From the IMG/VR virus record IMGVR_UViG_3300043499_000015, positions 1 through 23,516 of that record: a DNA stretch of 23,516 bases. The stretch is one strand, 5' to 3'. Of the stretch, positions 1 through 8,346 are shown piece after piece (the stretch's first letter is position 1; every line of letters begins with the position of its first letter). Under the pieces are notes generated by a model. The model searched no databases. It was given only the letters and a program-made list of their open reading frames with translations, and had not been told where the DNA came from. The translations under genes and the position numbers were made by a program. This stretch comes from a virus.

Positions 1-868
1 GCTGCGCGCCGCCGGTGAAGCCGCCGCCCCACCCGCCCCACCCGGAAGCCGATTGGCTAAGCCCCTCGGTAATCGCTGCCTTATCGGAGTCGGTGAGAAC
101 ACCGAAGTGATCCCCCCACCCCGGTGCCCCCGGCACATCGGCATCAGGCGAAATAGCAGGCGCGGCAGGCGCAGTGACGGCCATGGAGCGGTCCCCGGCT
201 ACATTGAAATCAGGCGCAAAAGCCGCCGCCGCAGGCGTAGCCGTGTAGCCGCCGAAAGCACCGGGCACGCCGATGGCGCCGCTGCCGGCCGCAGGCGCCC
301 CGAAACCAGTAAAGCCGCCGCCGGGCGCTGCTGAGCGATCTGCCGCGCTACCCCAGCCGTTTGAGGCGGGCGCAGCGTCCGCTTCAAGAGGACCGACGTA
401 GTCATTGGCCGATCGACCCATGGCGGCCGCTGCCATCGCTGCGGCCTGCGATGCCTGACTGGCCTGCGATGCCGCGCTCGTGTCGTCGCCTGAGCGGCCA
501 AATCCAGATACGACTTCAGCCTTCCCGCCTCCCATGCTGTCTTCACCTACCATCGACGCATTCGCCGTCGTCAGGGCGCCAGTCTCACTCAACGCTCCCG
601 GCACTCCCTGCGTGCTGCCCGGGCTCGGGCCCGGCGCGCCGCTGCCGAAGGCGCCGTTGGAATTGCCACCGAAGCCGTCGTGGTTGCCGGTGACTGATGC
701 GCCTGTCGTCGCTCCAATTCCGCTCAGCCCGGTCACGCCATCGGCGCCGCTTCCGGGGTTCACGCCTTGGGCGTCCTGCGACTGCATCATCTGCATCGTC
801 ATGAGGCGTGCGATGTCGTCGCGCGAGACGGGCGCTGTCGGTGACGTTTCCGGATAGAGCAAGGCCAT
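1..868 (-). CDS. Gly/Ala-rich probable virion protein, N-terminal part (runs off window)
   Basis: This reading frame starts at the ATG at 868 and stays open to the window edge, giving 289 codons without a stop. It begins 9 bases after the tail nozzle gene, behind an AGGGG ribosome-binding site. The first 30 residues (MALLYPETSPTAPVSRDDIA, then a Met/Gln-rich run) look like a short ordered head. The rest is low complexity and very rich in Gly, Ala, Ser and Pro, with SQASQASQAAAMAAAAM near residues 130-150 and repeated GFG, GAP and GGY pieces. I do not recognise a family. Lying last behind adaptor and nozzle, it could be an internal or ejected virion protein, a tail needle or a further fibre protein; this rests on position only. 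The C-terminus, which might carry its ordered domain, is not visible. Confidence 0.75.
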   Translation of the reverse strand, partial: MALLYPETSPTAPVSRDDIARLMTMQMMQSQDAQGVNPGSGADGVTGLSGIGATTGASVTGNHDGFGGNSNGAFGSGAPGPSPGSTQGVPGALSETGALTTANASMVGEDSMGGGKAEVVSGFGRSGDDTSAASQASQASQAAAMAAAAMGRSANDYVGPLEADAAPASNGWGSAADRSAAPGGGFTGFGAPAAGSGAIGVPGAFGGYTATPAAAAFAPDFNVAGDRSMAVTAPAAPAISPDADVPGAPGWGDHFGVLTDSDKAAITEGLSQSASGWGGWGGGFTGGAQ

Positions 869-877
869 GTCGAACCC

Positions 878-2833
878 CTAGACTGCAACGCCTGCCTTCT
901 CGGCTAGCATGCTGATACCGAGCAGCTCGACATCAGGCCTCACGTCCTGAAACACCGACACCATGACGGTAGGGGCGTGCGACCACCCCGTCTCGCCGAT
1001 CGACACCCATTCCGTAGTGCGCGCGGGCGGCACCGAAAGACCGGGCTGGTCCCAGCGCGCGCGACCCGGCTCGTTCGGCTCGGAGGTGGGCGGCACTGGT
1101 GGCGGGGTCACGCCGCCGCCCCACAGGCCTTCGTCCCATACTTCCGCAGGGCGGATGCCGGCACCAGCTGGTGGAGGCGGGGGAATGTAAATCTGGTAGT
1201 TGACCGAGCAGGCCATGTACAGGATGAACTCTTCGCTCGCTCGCGTGCTGAAAGAGCAGCGCGCCTGTCGCAGTGTGAACTGGTTTGGTGGGGATCCAAA
1301 GACCTCCCATCCGTTGACGTAGACGCCGGTGTAGGTGCGCTTCGGGTAGGCCCCGTCGCCCTCCACGGATATGGCTGTCCAAAAGGTTGGGCTTGCCGCC
1401 CGGGCGGCAGCAAACGTGCCTGTTGCCGGGCTGGTGTGACTGACGGCCACCTTCCAGACCGAGCCGTCGACGGTGTCACGGACCCTTGCCCCCAGAACGT
1501 TGTACAAATGCGAAAGCTGCCACGCCGGATCACTGGCGCTTGGGGGCATGTCAGGAGGTCGCGTCAGGCTGTAGTCCTTGCCAAGCACGTCCGCCTGCAC
1601 GACGCGGCCGTCCTGCGTGCCGAAGTACATGTTGCTGGAGAGGGTGCAGAATTGCAGCGCGTCCCATCCCGTGAACCTGCTCCAAGCTCCAGTCACCGTG
1701 TTGGCAACGAAGCAGCGCCAGTCACCGGCCAAGCCACCGGGCAACGTGACGAACAAGGCGCCGTATTCGTCCCATTTGCACATGCTCCACGGGCGGTCGT
1801 TCTTGTCGAGGATCTCCGCGTCCCACGCCGGGTGAATGCTGCGGGTGAGTGCCGAGAATTCGAGCGCCGTTATGTCCTTGGTGAGCGTTTGACTGAGTGG
1901 CACCAAGCCGTCCGCCGTGATGATCAGGACGTCGCCGCCAATGTTGAGCCACGAGTTTTTCCCCATTGTCGGCGACATCTGGTAGCGGCCCTGCTGCTTC
2001 CAGTTCTGCGCGTCTCCGGGATTTGTCCCTGTGAAGACAGCGATCTCGCCTTCCGTCGTGACGAAGATGCACTTGTCGTCGATGCCGTCGCCGGCTGAAA
2101 CCGACCACGCGCAGCCAAACAGCAGGGAGCCACCCTTGGTGAAGGCTCCCGACAGCGGGATCTGCTTCAAGGCTCCGCCAACGGCATCGATGTCCAGATA
2201 CCACGCATCCATGGTGCTGCCTTGGATGAAGAACAGGCGGCGCCGATACTTCCAGACCTGCGTCAGACTGAGCTTGGTCGTTTGCGTGCCCGCGGGATCC
2301 CCCGGAGGATGCGCCGTAATCTTACCGGGCATGCCGGCGGCTGGAACGTAGGTGTCGGTCAGTTGCACCCAATTGACGCCGTCAAAGCGCAGCACGTAGT
2401 TGCCGCTGTCGTTGCAGGCGATCAGCCAGTACCCCCCGGCGTTGGCCATCTGCGCAGTCGAAAAGTTACCGTCCGTGATGGTGATGCCGGTGACGTTCAC
2501 GGCGGTCGCGCCGGTCACGTCGTAGAGCTTGTTGGCGTTGGACGCGAACAGCTTGCGCACGGTGCCGGTCACGTAGTTGAACAGCGATCGCACCGGCACC
2601 GCCTCGGGCAGCGAGCACCACGTCTGCGTGCCGCCGCGCAGCTTGATGGTGTTCTCCGTCACGAACCAGTTGTCGAGCACCAGCGCGGCAGCGGGCTGCA
2701 TGAAGGCAGGGTTCTCGTTCAGGATCAGCCCGCGCGTCGGCGCCGGCACTGTCTTGGGGAGAAGCTGCTGCGCAACCTGAGACGGCGCCGCGAAGCGCCG
2801 AAATTCTCGGTAGTGCGGCAGGGACCGGGTCAT
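878..2833 (-). CDS. Podovirus tail nozzle / DNA stabilisation-like protein
   Basis: This 651-aa protein is probably the tail nozzle or plug that closes the portal vertex beneath the adaptor. The N-terminus has the pattern usual in this group (NENPAFMQPAAALVLDNWFV followed by LRGGTQTWCSLP), then beta-rich repeats suggesting a propeller. The C-terminus has ARTTEWVSIGETGWSHAPTV and RPDVELLGI, also typical. Around residues 435-490 there is an insert (W..SHLYNVLGARVRD...HTSPATGTF...W) resembling small carbohydrate-binding modules; a Pro-rich linker follows. The open frame extends to 2878, but I chose the ATG at 2833 because it forms an exact ATGA overlap with the stop of the adaptor gene and the extra 15 residues look like shadow sequence. 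T7 gp12-like nozzle and P22 gp10-like plug cannot be told apart here. Confidence 0.8.
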   Translation of the reverse strand: MTRSLPHYREFRRFAAPSQVAQQLLPKTVPAPTRGLILNENPAFMQPAAALVLDNWFVTENTIKLRGGTQTWCSLPEAVPVRSLFNYVTGTVRKLFASNANKLYDVTGATAVNVTGITITDGNFSTAQMANAGGYWLIACNDSGNYVLRFDGVNWVQLTDTYVPAAGMPGKITAHPPGDPAGTQTTKLSLTQVWKYRRRLFFIQGSTMDAWYLDIDAVGGALKQIPLSGAFTKGGSLLFGCAWSVSAGDGIDDKCIFVTTEGEIAVFTGTNPGDAQNWKQQGRYQMSPTMGKNSWLNIGGDVLIITADGLVPLSQTLTKDITALEFSALTRSIHPAWDAEILDKNDRPWSMCKWDEYGALFVTLPGGLAGDWRCFVANTVTGAWSRFTGWDALQFCTLSSNMYFGTQDGRVVQADVLGKDYSLTRPPDMPPSASDPAWQLSHLYNVLGARVRDTVDGSVWKVAVSHTSPATGTFAAARAASPTFWTAISVEGDGAYPKRTYTGVYVNGWEVFGSPPNQFTLRQARCSFSTRASEEFILYMACSVNYQIYIPPPPPAGAGIRPAEVWDEGLWGGGVTPPPVPPTSEPNEPGRARWDQPGLSVPPARTTEWVSIGETGWSHAPTVMVSVFQDVRPDVELLGISMLAEKAGVAV

Positions 2834-3567
2834 AGTCCGGGACCAACGAAGGTGCCGCCCGCAGGCGTCGGCCCCCAATAGGCGACATTGGCGTCAGACG
2901 AGATCGGCTGGCTCCCGATCATGATAGGCGAGGGCTTGTCTGCACCAGCAACCCGGTGCAGTGCATCCTCGTAGTTGGCGAGATCCTCGGCGTAGGTCGC
3001 GCCCTTGTTGCACTTCCATTGCCAGATCATCGCAAGCTTGAGCAGGCGCTCAGGCAGCGCGAAGGTGTCTGCGTCGTTCACGAATTCCTTGCCGAAGCCT
3101 CCAGAGTAGAGCCGCACCGGCGTGTTGCGCGTGTAGTAGAACTTTGCCTTTTCATCCACACCCAGCTCGGGACGAAAATGCATTTCGTCATTCATGATCG
3201 TCCACTCGCCCATCGGGCTGATGGACGTGTTCTGCATCTCTTTTCGCAGCCACTCGTCTGGATCGGAAACGAAGGTAACTGGTGCGCTGGTGTTCGATGA
3301 CTTCCACACCTGTGCCGTCAACAACATGCGCTGGTAGTCTGCCGGCAAGGCAAATGACTTCCGCAGGCCGTCCCCGGTGAATTCACACAGCTTGCGCAAA
3401 GCCGTCCAGTCGCGCGCGTCGTAGGCGATGCGTTGCGCTATTTCGTTCGCGAGCTGGACGAATTCCCAAGCCGTCCGGTCAACGAAGGGAGAGAGGAACA
3501 CGCTGCCTTGCGGCGAGCGCACCCCGACGAAAGAACAGACCTCCCGGATGACCGACTGGACTGTCAT
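2830..3567 (-). CDS. Head-tail adaptor protein (podovirus)
   Basis: This 245-aa protein probably forms the adaptor ring between portal and nozzle. Its size is close to T7 gp11 (tail tubular A) and P22 gp4-like adaptors, and it has features common in them: a helical N-terminus (VIREVCSFVGV, then WEFVQLANEIAQRIAYDARDW), a central LPADYQRML motif near residue 75, a beta-rich middle and a late helical segment (LPERLLKLAMIWQWKCNKGATYAEDL). An AGGAG ribosome-binding site lies 8 bases before the start. The start overlaps the preceding stop as ATGA, and its own stop overlaps the next start the same way, so translation is probably coupled through 267-aa protein, adaptor and nozzle. The position between capsid and nozzle genes supports the role. 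Confidence 0.78.
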   Translation of the reverse strand: MTVQSVIREVCSFVGVRSPQGSVFLSPFVDRTAWEFVQLANEIAQRIAYDARDWTALRKLCEFTGDGLRKSFALPADYQRMLLTAQVWKSSNTSAPVTFVSDPDEWLRKEMQNTSISPMGEWTIMNDEMHFRPELGVDEKAKFYYTRNTPVRLYSGGFGKEFVNDADTFALPERLLKLAMIWQWKCNKGATYAEDLANYEDALHRVAGADKPSPIMIGSQPISSDANVAYWGPTPAGGTFVGPGL

Positions 3568-4367
3568 CTGCCAAGCTCCTGTGCGATCCGCACCAGATTG
3601 CGCGTCGAAGGGTTGCCGACCGGGCGCTTCCCGGTCTTCTCCGCGATGAAGGCCTTGATCTCGTCGCGCGTCATGCCGATCAGCTCGGCTGGAGTATCAC
3701 GGCTAGCCGCAACGACACGCTCGTCGTCGCCTTCGCCGTCGTCTTCTGCCTCCTCTGGCGTCTCGCCTTCAGGCTCCGGAGGCGTCGGGACGGCTTCGGT
3801 CATTGCCACAATGCCGGTAGTGAGCAGCTTGCGGTCCTCCTGCAGGAGCTGGACCTGACTGATCAGGGCCTCGATCTGCTGCTGCTGGCGCATGATCGTA
3901 GCGTCGTGAGAGGAGCTGGCCAGATACTCTATGGCCTTGTTCTTCAAGTCGCGGCCGCCGATCCCGAGGTTCTTCAGGTTCTGGCCATCAAGCTCCGCCA
4001 AGGCCTCGATCGTGTAGATGTTGTAGGCGCGCAGCTCCATGCGCTTGGCGTCCGACAGGAATGGGACGTAATCGAGCGGCGTACCCGACTTGGTCTGGTG
4101 CTGCTTTTCCTTGAACTGCGCATACTGGCGCGGCCAGCGCTCCGCATAGGTCAGGTGGACCTGCTCGCCGGTTTCCTCGTCTACTTCCCAGTGCGAGTAG
4201 GTGTGGCTGCGATAGACGCCGCAGTCCTTCGATCCGGCGAAGCGGATCTCGCACACCTCGACGTCCACGAAAATCGGCCTGCCGGCCTCGATGCTCTTGC
4301 GCTCGTCCTTGAATGGCAACGTCTTGAAAAACGGCGTGATACCTGCCGCCCGGGCTCCTAGGGCCAT
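3564..4367 (-). CDS. Modular protein after the capsid gene, with HhH-like and HeH-like segments
   Basis: This 267-aa protein follows the major capsid gene. Residues 30-100 form a beta-rich region (PIFVDVEVCEIRFAGSKDCG). Residues 114-149 (YNIYTIEALAELDGQNLKNL, then GIGGRDLKNKAIEYL) resemble a helix-hairpin-helix or SAM-like motif. Residues 156-182 are a Gln-rich coiled coil, 191-217 an acidic Pro/Glu/Asp linker, and 225-267 (MTRDEIKAFIAEKTGKRPVG..STRNLVRIAQEL) look like an HeH/LEM or SAP-like fold. Such segments often bind DNA or proteins, so it may be a minor head or vertex protein; that is inference. GGAG lies 8 bases before the start, and its stop overlaps the adaptor start as ATGA. Confidence 0.75.
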   Translation of the reverse strand: MALGARAAGITPFFKTLPFKDERKSIEAGRPIFVDVEVCEIRFAGSKDCGVYRSHTYSHWEVDEETGEQVHLTYAERWPRQYAQFKEKQHQTKSGTPLDYVPFLSDAKRMELRAYNIYTIEALAELDGQNLKNLGIGGRDLKNKAIEYLASSSHDATIMRQQQQIEALISQVQLLQEDRKLLTTGIVAMTEAVPTPPEPEGETPEEAEDDGEGDDERVVAASRDTPAELIGMTRDEIKAFIAEKTGKRPVGNPSTRNLVRIAQELGR

Positions 4368-4386
4368 GCGTCTTCTCCGTTAAAGA

Positions 4387-4416
4387 GCCGGCAGCACCGG
4401 GATGGGAGCTGCCGGC
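4387..4416 (-). terminator. Hairpin after the major capsid gene (terminator or attenuator)
   Basis: A perfect 9-bp inverted repeat (arms 4387-4395 and 4408-4416, GCCGGCAGC / GCTGCCGGC) with a 12-base loop lies in the 75-base gap between the capsid stop and the next start. Read on the minus strand it is followed by TCTTTAA, a short T-containing tract. Hairpins after capsid genes commonly attenuate read-through or protect the capsid mRNA 3' end. The T tract is weak, so partial termination or RNA stabilisation is more likely than full termination. Confidence 0.6.
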
Positions 4417-4442
4417 AAGGTTCGACTGCTTTGTTCGGTGCC

Positions 4443-5507
4443 TTAAGCAGCCGGGTTGCTGTCTTCGAAGCGCCAGTTGAACATCGGGTTCGTCATCGTG
4501 AGTTCGCCCATCCAGCCGATGAATTGAGCGATCGCGTCTTTGTCGATCGGCATCTGGCCTTGCCCCTTGAACAGGTTATCGAAGTTACGGTTGGGGTTGT
4601 AGCGGATGCGGAGCGTATCCGTGTTGAGGCCGAAGGTGGTGTTCGCCGGCATGTTGCTGCCGATGCCGCCGTCAAGAACGATCTCGGCCCGCTTTCCACC
4701 GCCGATATACTCGATCGACGTGAAGCCAAGCTTGCCGAGACTTGTCTCGTTGTTGATGCGCTGGATGGCAACTGTAGCAGCGTCATAGGCGGCGTAGTGT
4801 TCCGGGGACATGATCAGCAGGTCCGCATACTGCTTGCCGCGGCTTTGCTTGGTCATGATGTAGTTCAGGTGAGGTCGGATCGTGGTCGAGTTGACCTGCG
4901 TGCTTCCGGTGAAGACCGGGAGGCCCGGGGTTGTGGTGCCGGCAAGCGCGCTGGCGTCCCACGTTGTCGTGCGCCAGATGGCGTTGTTGGCTTGGGTGCG
5001 GTCGATGCCGGCATATGTGCCAGTGGCGACCAGTTCTGGAATAGCCGCAGCCAAGCCCGTAAGCTGCTTACCACCAAAGGCTGCGCCATTGCTGTAGATC
5101 GCGGCGTCCATGGTGTCTTCCAGCGAGCGCTCCGCTGCATCCATGTAGGCTTCCAAGGTGTCGATGATCTGCGCGTCACCTTCGTTGTTGAGGATCTCCT
5201 GCATCGACAGAATGACCGGCACGACGACCATCTTGGGAGAATAGAAGACGTCGTTGAACAGATCCAACGCTGGGTTGAGGAGCTGATCATAGCCGCTGTA
5301 CCATTGTGCGTCTTGCTTGTTGATCTGCAACGTCTGGCGGATCCGGGGACCGGAATAGGTGCGCCACAGGCCTTTGCGGCGGAGGACCGCCAGCATCGCG
5401 TTGTTGTTGGATACGAGATCCTCGTAGGAGCTGGAACGATCTTCCAGCGCCATCGAGAGAATCTGATGATAGTGGACGTCGGCTTGAAGGTTGGCGAGGA
5501 CTGCCAT
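4443..5507 (-). CDS. Major capsid protein
   Basis: This 354-aa protein is the likely major head protein. It has the pattern of a group of podovirus and prophage coat proteins that I associate with the HK97 fold: an N-terminal helical region with LVSNNNAMLAVLRRKG, then SGPRIRQTL, WYSGYDQLLNPALD, VVPVILSMQEILNNEGDAQI, a helix AYMDAAERSLEDTMDAAIYS followed by KQLTGLAAAIPE, and late MSPEHYAAYDAA and IEYIGGG segments. Length and position straight after the scaffold gene fit. AGGGG lies 9 bases before the start and the stop is followed by a strong hairpin. No prohead protease is visible beside it, so assembly probably relies on the separate scaffold. The exact fold assignment is from family resemblance, not an alignment. 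Confidence 0.88.
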   Translation of the reverse strand: MAVLANLQADVHYHQILSMALEDRSSSYEDLVSNNNAMLAVLRRKGLWRTYSGPRIRQTLQINKQDAQWYSGYDQLLNPALDLFNDVFYSPKMVVVPVILSMQEILNNEGDAQIIDTLEAYMDAAERSLEDTMDAAIYSNGAAFGGKQLTGLAAAIPELVATGTYAGIDRTQANNAIWRTTTWDASALAGTTTPGLPVFTGSTQVNSTTIRPHLNYIMTKQSRGKQYADLLIMSPEHYAAYDAATVAIQRINNETSLGKLGFTSIEYIGGGKRAEIVLDGGIGSNMPANTTFGLNTDTLRIRYNPNRNFDNLFKGQGQMPIDKDAIAQFIGWMGELTMTNPMFNWRFEDSNPAA

Positions 5508-5510
5508 GGT

Positions 5511-6731
5511 CTAAACCCCTGTTCGTGCCCTGCGAAGGGCGTTTGCAAGAGCCTCGCGATTGGATCCTGATTTTTTCGGTGTCCGATACGAGGCGGCCGC
5601 CCCGTTAGTCGGGGCACCTGAAATGGAGCGATCTATCTCGTCTCGGGTCTGAGCCGACGTGGTGCGGGTCTGAGCCGCGTGTGTCCCGTTGCCGGGTCGT
5701 AGCTTCATCGCACGTTCATACGCCACGTTCAGTGGGTATCCGTGTTCCAGCTCCTGCTTGATGAGATCGCTCCTCTCATCAAAGCCCGGATGGCTGTCAG
5801 CGAACTGGTCGATAGCCGACCGCGTCTGCGTGAAGTTCTGCTGATATTGCATCTGGTGAATGTTGTTGGCAATGCGCTGCTGCTCCTGCCTGAGTTGCTG
5901 CAGCTGCGCGGCTTGTGCCTGTACGTAGTTACCTTGCTGCGCCATGCGCCGCTGCTCTGGCGACTGCTGGACGTAGGCGGCGCAGACGTCGTAGGCCGTC
6001 ACCCTGCGACCGTCCGGGTGATGCATGTTCAGATTGTGAACGATCAGGTCGAGGCCGGAGAACAGGTCGCCGCGCAGCTTCTGTTCCATGCCGACATAGT
6101 TGTCGAGCACAGTGCGCAGATTAGTGCCGTCCTGCCGGGCCTGCTGGTAGTAGTCCTGCACCTCGCCGAAGGCCTGAGCGGCGGCACGGTACTGCTGGAT
6201 GCCCTGCTCGTATTGCTGGAACGCCTGCGTGGTCGCTGCCCGCACGCTGTCGGGGGCGCCATGCCAATCGGCCTTGGCGGCCTCGGAGAAACGCGGCGGA
6301 GGATCCCTATAGGGTGCAGTCTCGGGAAGCTCGCTGCGGGGTGGCGGAGTTGAAATGGCCTCTTTCGGATCCGCCGCTTCAGGTTGCGCCGGGGCGAACC
6401 TGCCGAAGTCTCCCCGCGGCCGGGGCTTGACCGGCTCAGGCTTGCTGGCCTCCGGGGCCGCCTGTTTCCCCCGCTCCTCGCTGGGGGCCTTCACCAGCTC
6501 CTTGCCGCTCTCCTTGGCGCGGGTTTCGGCCGCCGCGCGCCCCTTCGCAAAGGCCTTTTCCACAGCCTCGCGGCGTGCAATGGCGCGCTCGGACGCAATC
6601 TGGTCCGGTGACTTGTCCGGTGCCTGCTTGCCGACTTCGCCGTTGCCGCCGCCTGAACCCTGTTCAGGTATCGTCACTTCTAACGGGGGAAGCGGCGCGT
6701 CGGCTACCGTCACGGTGGAAGTGTCGCTCAT
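5511..6731 (-). CDS. Scaffolding protein
   Basis: This 406-aa protein ends 3 bases before the capsid start, the usual place for a scaffold. It is mostly charged and helical: a disordered Glu/Lys/Pro-rich N-terminus (1-145), the segment RFSEAAKADWHGAPDSVRAA at 147-166 that I recognise from similar phage head-assembly proteins, then long Gln/Ala-rich helices (168-205 and 255-310) likely to form coiled coils, and a basic C-terminus (NREALANALRRARTGV) of the kind that contacts coat protein in other phages. Its first 68 bases overlap the end of the preceding gene in another frame; no later Met in a sensible place removes the overlap, and AGGA lies 4 bases before the ATG. Function is inferred from position and composition. 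Confidence 0.75.
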   Translation of the reverse strand: MSDTSTVTVADAPLPPLEVTIPEQGSGGGNGEVGKQAPDKSPDQIASERAIARREAVEKAFAKGRAAAETRAKESGKELVKAPSEERGKQAAPEASKPEPVKPRPRGDFGRFAPAQPEAADPKEAISTPPPRSELPETAPYRDPPPRFSEAAKADWHGAPDSVRAATTQAFQQYEQGIQQYRAAAQAFGEVQDYYQQARQDGTNLRTVLDNYVGMEQKLRGDLFSGLDLIVHNLNMHHPDGRRVTAYDVCAAYVQQSPEQRRMAQQGNYVQAQAAQLQQLRQEQQRIANNIHQMQYQQNFTQTRSAIDQFADSHPGFDERSDLIKQELEHGYPLNVAYERAMKLRPGNGTHAAQTRTTSAQTRDEIDRSISGAPTNGAAASYRTPKKSGSNREALANALRRARTGV

Positions 6732-7035
6732 AATGTCCTGCCCGCACTTTCTCGACGGCGGTCTTGAGATCCTGCTTGCGCTTGCGGCGCACGGCAGGAT
6801 CCGCAGTTGCCCGCGTCTTGGGTTTCAGTTTCTCGTTCCCGACCTCGGTCAGGCCGTGCGCGCGTGTCACGGCCCGGAAGGCGGCCTTGCTCTCGTAGAA
6901 CCTGCCGTCGACGTGCTCGGCGGCAGGCATGGTGTCACTGATCACGTAGGGCAGCGGCAGGTCGGAGCGCGCCACCGGCGTGCTCTCTCGCACGAAGCGC
7001 CATCTGTTGGGCGCGATCTCGACAAGCTTGGTCAT
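6664..7035 (-). CDS. Small basic conserved-type phage protein, function unknown
   Basis: This 123-aa protein sits between the beta-helix spike and the scaffold. The N-terminal half (KLVEIAPNRWRFVRE, ISDTMPAAEHVDGRFYESKA, FRAVTRAHGLTEVGNEKLKP) has the look of a small conserved phage protein found near head genes, with the run GRFYESKAAFRAVTRAHG. The C-terminal half is strongly basic (DPAVRRKRKQDLKTAVEKVR) and may bind nucleic acid. Its start overlaps the spike stop as ATGA, and its last 68 bases overlap the scaffold gene. I cannot assign a function. A head completion or minor virion role is possible from position alone. Confidence 0.62.
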   Translation of the reverse strand: MTKLVEIAPNRWRFVRESTPVARSDLPLPYVISDTMPAAEHVDGRFYESKAAFRAVTRAHGLTEVGNEKLKPKTRATADPAVRRKRKQDLKTAVEKVRAGHYERHFHRDGSRRAASPVRSDDT

Positions 7036-8339
7036 GTCAGCACGATCATCGGGTCGACGTAAAAAGTGCTCGCCGGCTTACCGACCTTCACCTTGCCGGT
7101 GACCCACCCCGCCCTCTGCGGAGTGAACGTCACGCCTAGTTTGAACTTGGTGGTCGACCCTCCCCACGTGGCAGAGCTTGACGCCTGATTGGCCGCGGCC
7201 ACCAAGACATGCGATCTAGCGTCGTTGACGGTGCGCCCCTGATTTTGCGTCGTGCTGCCGATGTACTCGACCTCCAGCCAGATCTCGGCGTCGGTCGGCA
7301 GCGATCCGCCGCCCCATACACCTTCGACCGTTGCGGTGACAACCGAGCCGACCACCGTATTCCAAACCGCGATCGGAGGGCTTTCGAACGGAACGAGGAA
7401 GCTGTTGTTGACGGCACTCGTAGTGATCTTCCACGCGATCCCGACCGTCCCGTCACTGGCGCCGCCAGTGCGGATGATAGTCGTCTCCTCATCCAGCGCA
7501 CCCATCGCATTGACCGTGCTGAGCGTGTAATTGTTGCCAGACGAATGCGACCTCATAAATGTCGCGCCGCCTGCCCCAATGTTGTTGGGCACCGTCATCT
7601 TCGTGACGGCCGTATCGATCTTGCAATCGATGAACCTGAAATCCGTCATCGACCCCAGATTGGTCGGGTCGCACAAAGTCTTGCCGGATCCGATGTTGCT
7701 CAGGTCCAGTCCGTGAAGCGTAAAGACGCCAGCTCCGCCCGAAACGAACATTTTGGTCGGCACCACGCTCCCCACAAGGAACGGCGTCACGGTGTTGCGT
7801 ATCCTGACCGTGCCGTTAGGCACCACCTGTTGGTTCACGTCGCCGAATTGGACGGTGCAATTGTTGACTTCGGTCCACCCACCGTTTCCGCCGAACGCAA
7901 CCCGCGACGAAGCGTTCGTGTTGTTGATGTTGATGGTGCAGTTGTCTATCCGCACGGCCGATCCACTCGTTCTGATCCCTGCTGCCGTGGATCCAGACCC
8001 CGCAATAAAAACGAACCCGTCCCAGAACTGATACCCACTGGCGAGGAAGATATCGCCGCTTGGCGTCGTAATTTGCGCGGTGGCGCGCCGATCCGCGTAC
8101 ACGGGCGGAACCGATCCCGCCCTGTTGACGCAAAGCACACTGGTCGGAACAGCAATCGTGCCGTCGACCTGCAACAGCTTGGTGCCCGTCCCCGTAGTCT
8201 CGGCGTGGTCATGCGCAACGTAGATCGTGTCTCCGGCAACGTCCGTCGCAAACATCGTCACCAAGGAGGTGACGGCGTTCGCCCAATCCGCGCCGCTGCC
8301 AGACCCCGTCGCGCCTGACCAGACATAGTAGGTTGCCAT
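7032..8339 (-). CDS. Beta-helix tail spike-like or virion decoration protein
   Basis: This 435-aa protein starts with a pattern common to right-handed beta-helix proteins (TYYVWSGATGSGSGADWANA, then AGDTIYVAHDHAETT), followed by Asn/Thr/Gly/Val-rich short strands (IDNCTININN, VNNCTVQFGDV, FRFIDCKI) that repeat about every 20-25 residues as helix rungs. The C-terminal 120 residues are beta-rich and may form a trimerisation or capping domain (ATVEGVWGGGSLPTDAEIWL). It probably binds or degrades surface polysaccharide; no catalytic pair can be assigned from sequence. GAGGG lies 5 bases before the start, and the gene follows the large fibre gene by 7 bases. Being placed just ahead of the head-assembly genes is unusual for a spike, so a decoration role remains possible. 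Confidence 0.72.
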   Translation of the reverse strand: MATYYVWSGATGSGSGADWANAVTSLVTMFATDVAGDTIYVAHDHAETTGTGTKLLQVDGTIAVPTSVLCVNRAGSVPPVYADRRATAQITTPSGDIFLASGYQFWDGFVFIAGSGSTAAGIRTSGSAVRIDNCTININNTNASSRVAFGGNGGWTEVNNCTVQFGDVNQQVVPNGTVRIRNTVTPFLVGSVVPTKMFVSGGAGVFTLHGLDLSNIGSGKTLCDPTNLGSMTDFRFIDCKIDTAVTKMTVPNNIGAGGATFMRSHSSGNNYTLSTVNAMGALDEETTIIRTGGASDGTVGIAWKITTSAVNNSFLVPFESPPIAVWNTVVGSVVTATVEGVWGGGSLPTDAEIWLEVEYIGSTTQNQGRTVNDARSHVLVAAANQASSSATWGGSTTKFKLGVTFTPQRAGWVTGKVKVGKPASTFYVDPMIVLT

Positions 8340-8346
8340 TTCGCCC

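Noticed and set aside
977-2098. Long plus-strand open frame (373 codons)
   Set aside because: It lies wholly opposite the nozzle gene and encodes an Arg/Val/His-rich sequence with no motifs, as expected for the antisense of a GC-rich gene.
4431-5570. Plus-strand open frame of 379 codons
   Set aside because: It mirrors the capsid gene, which has recognisable family motifs and a ribosome-binding site; the antisense product has none.
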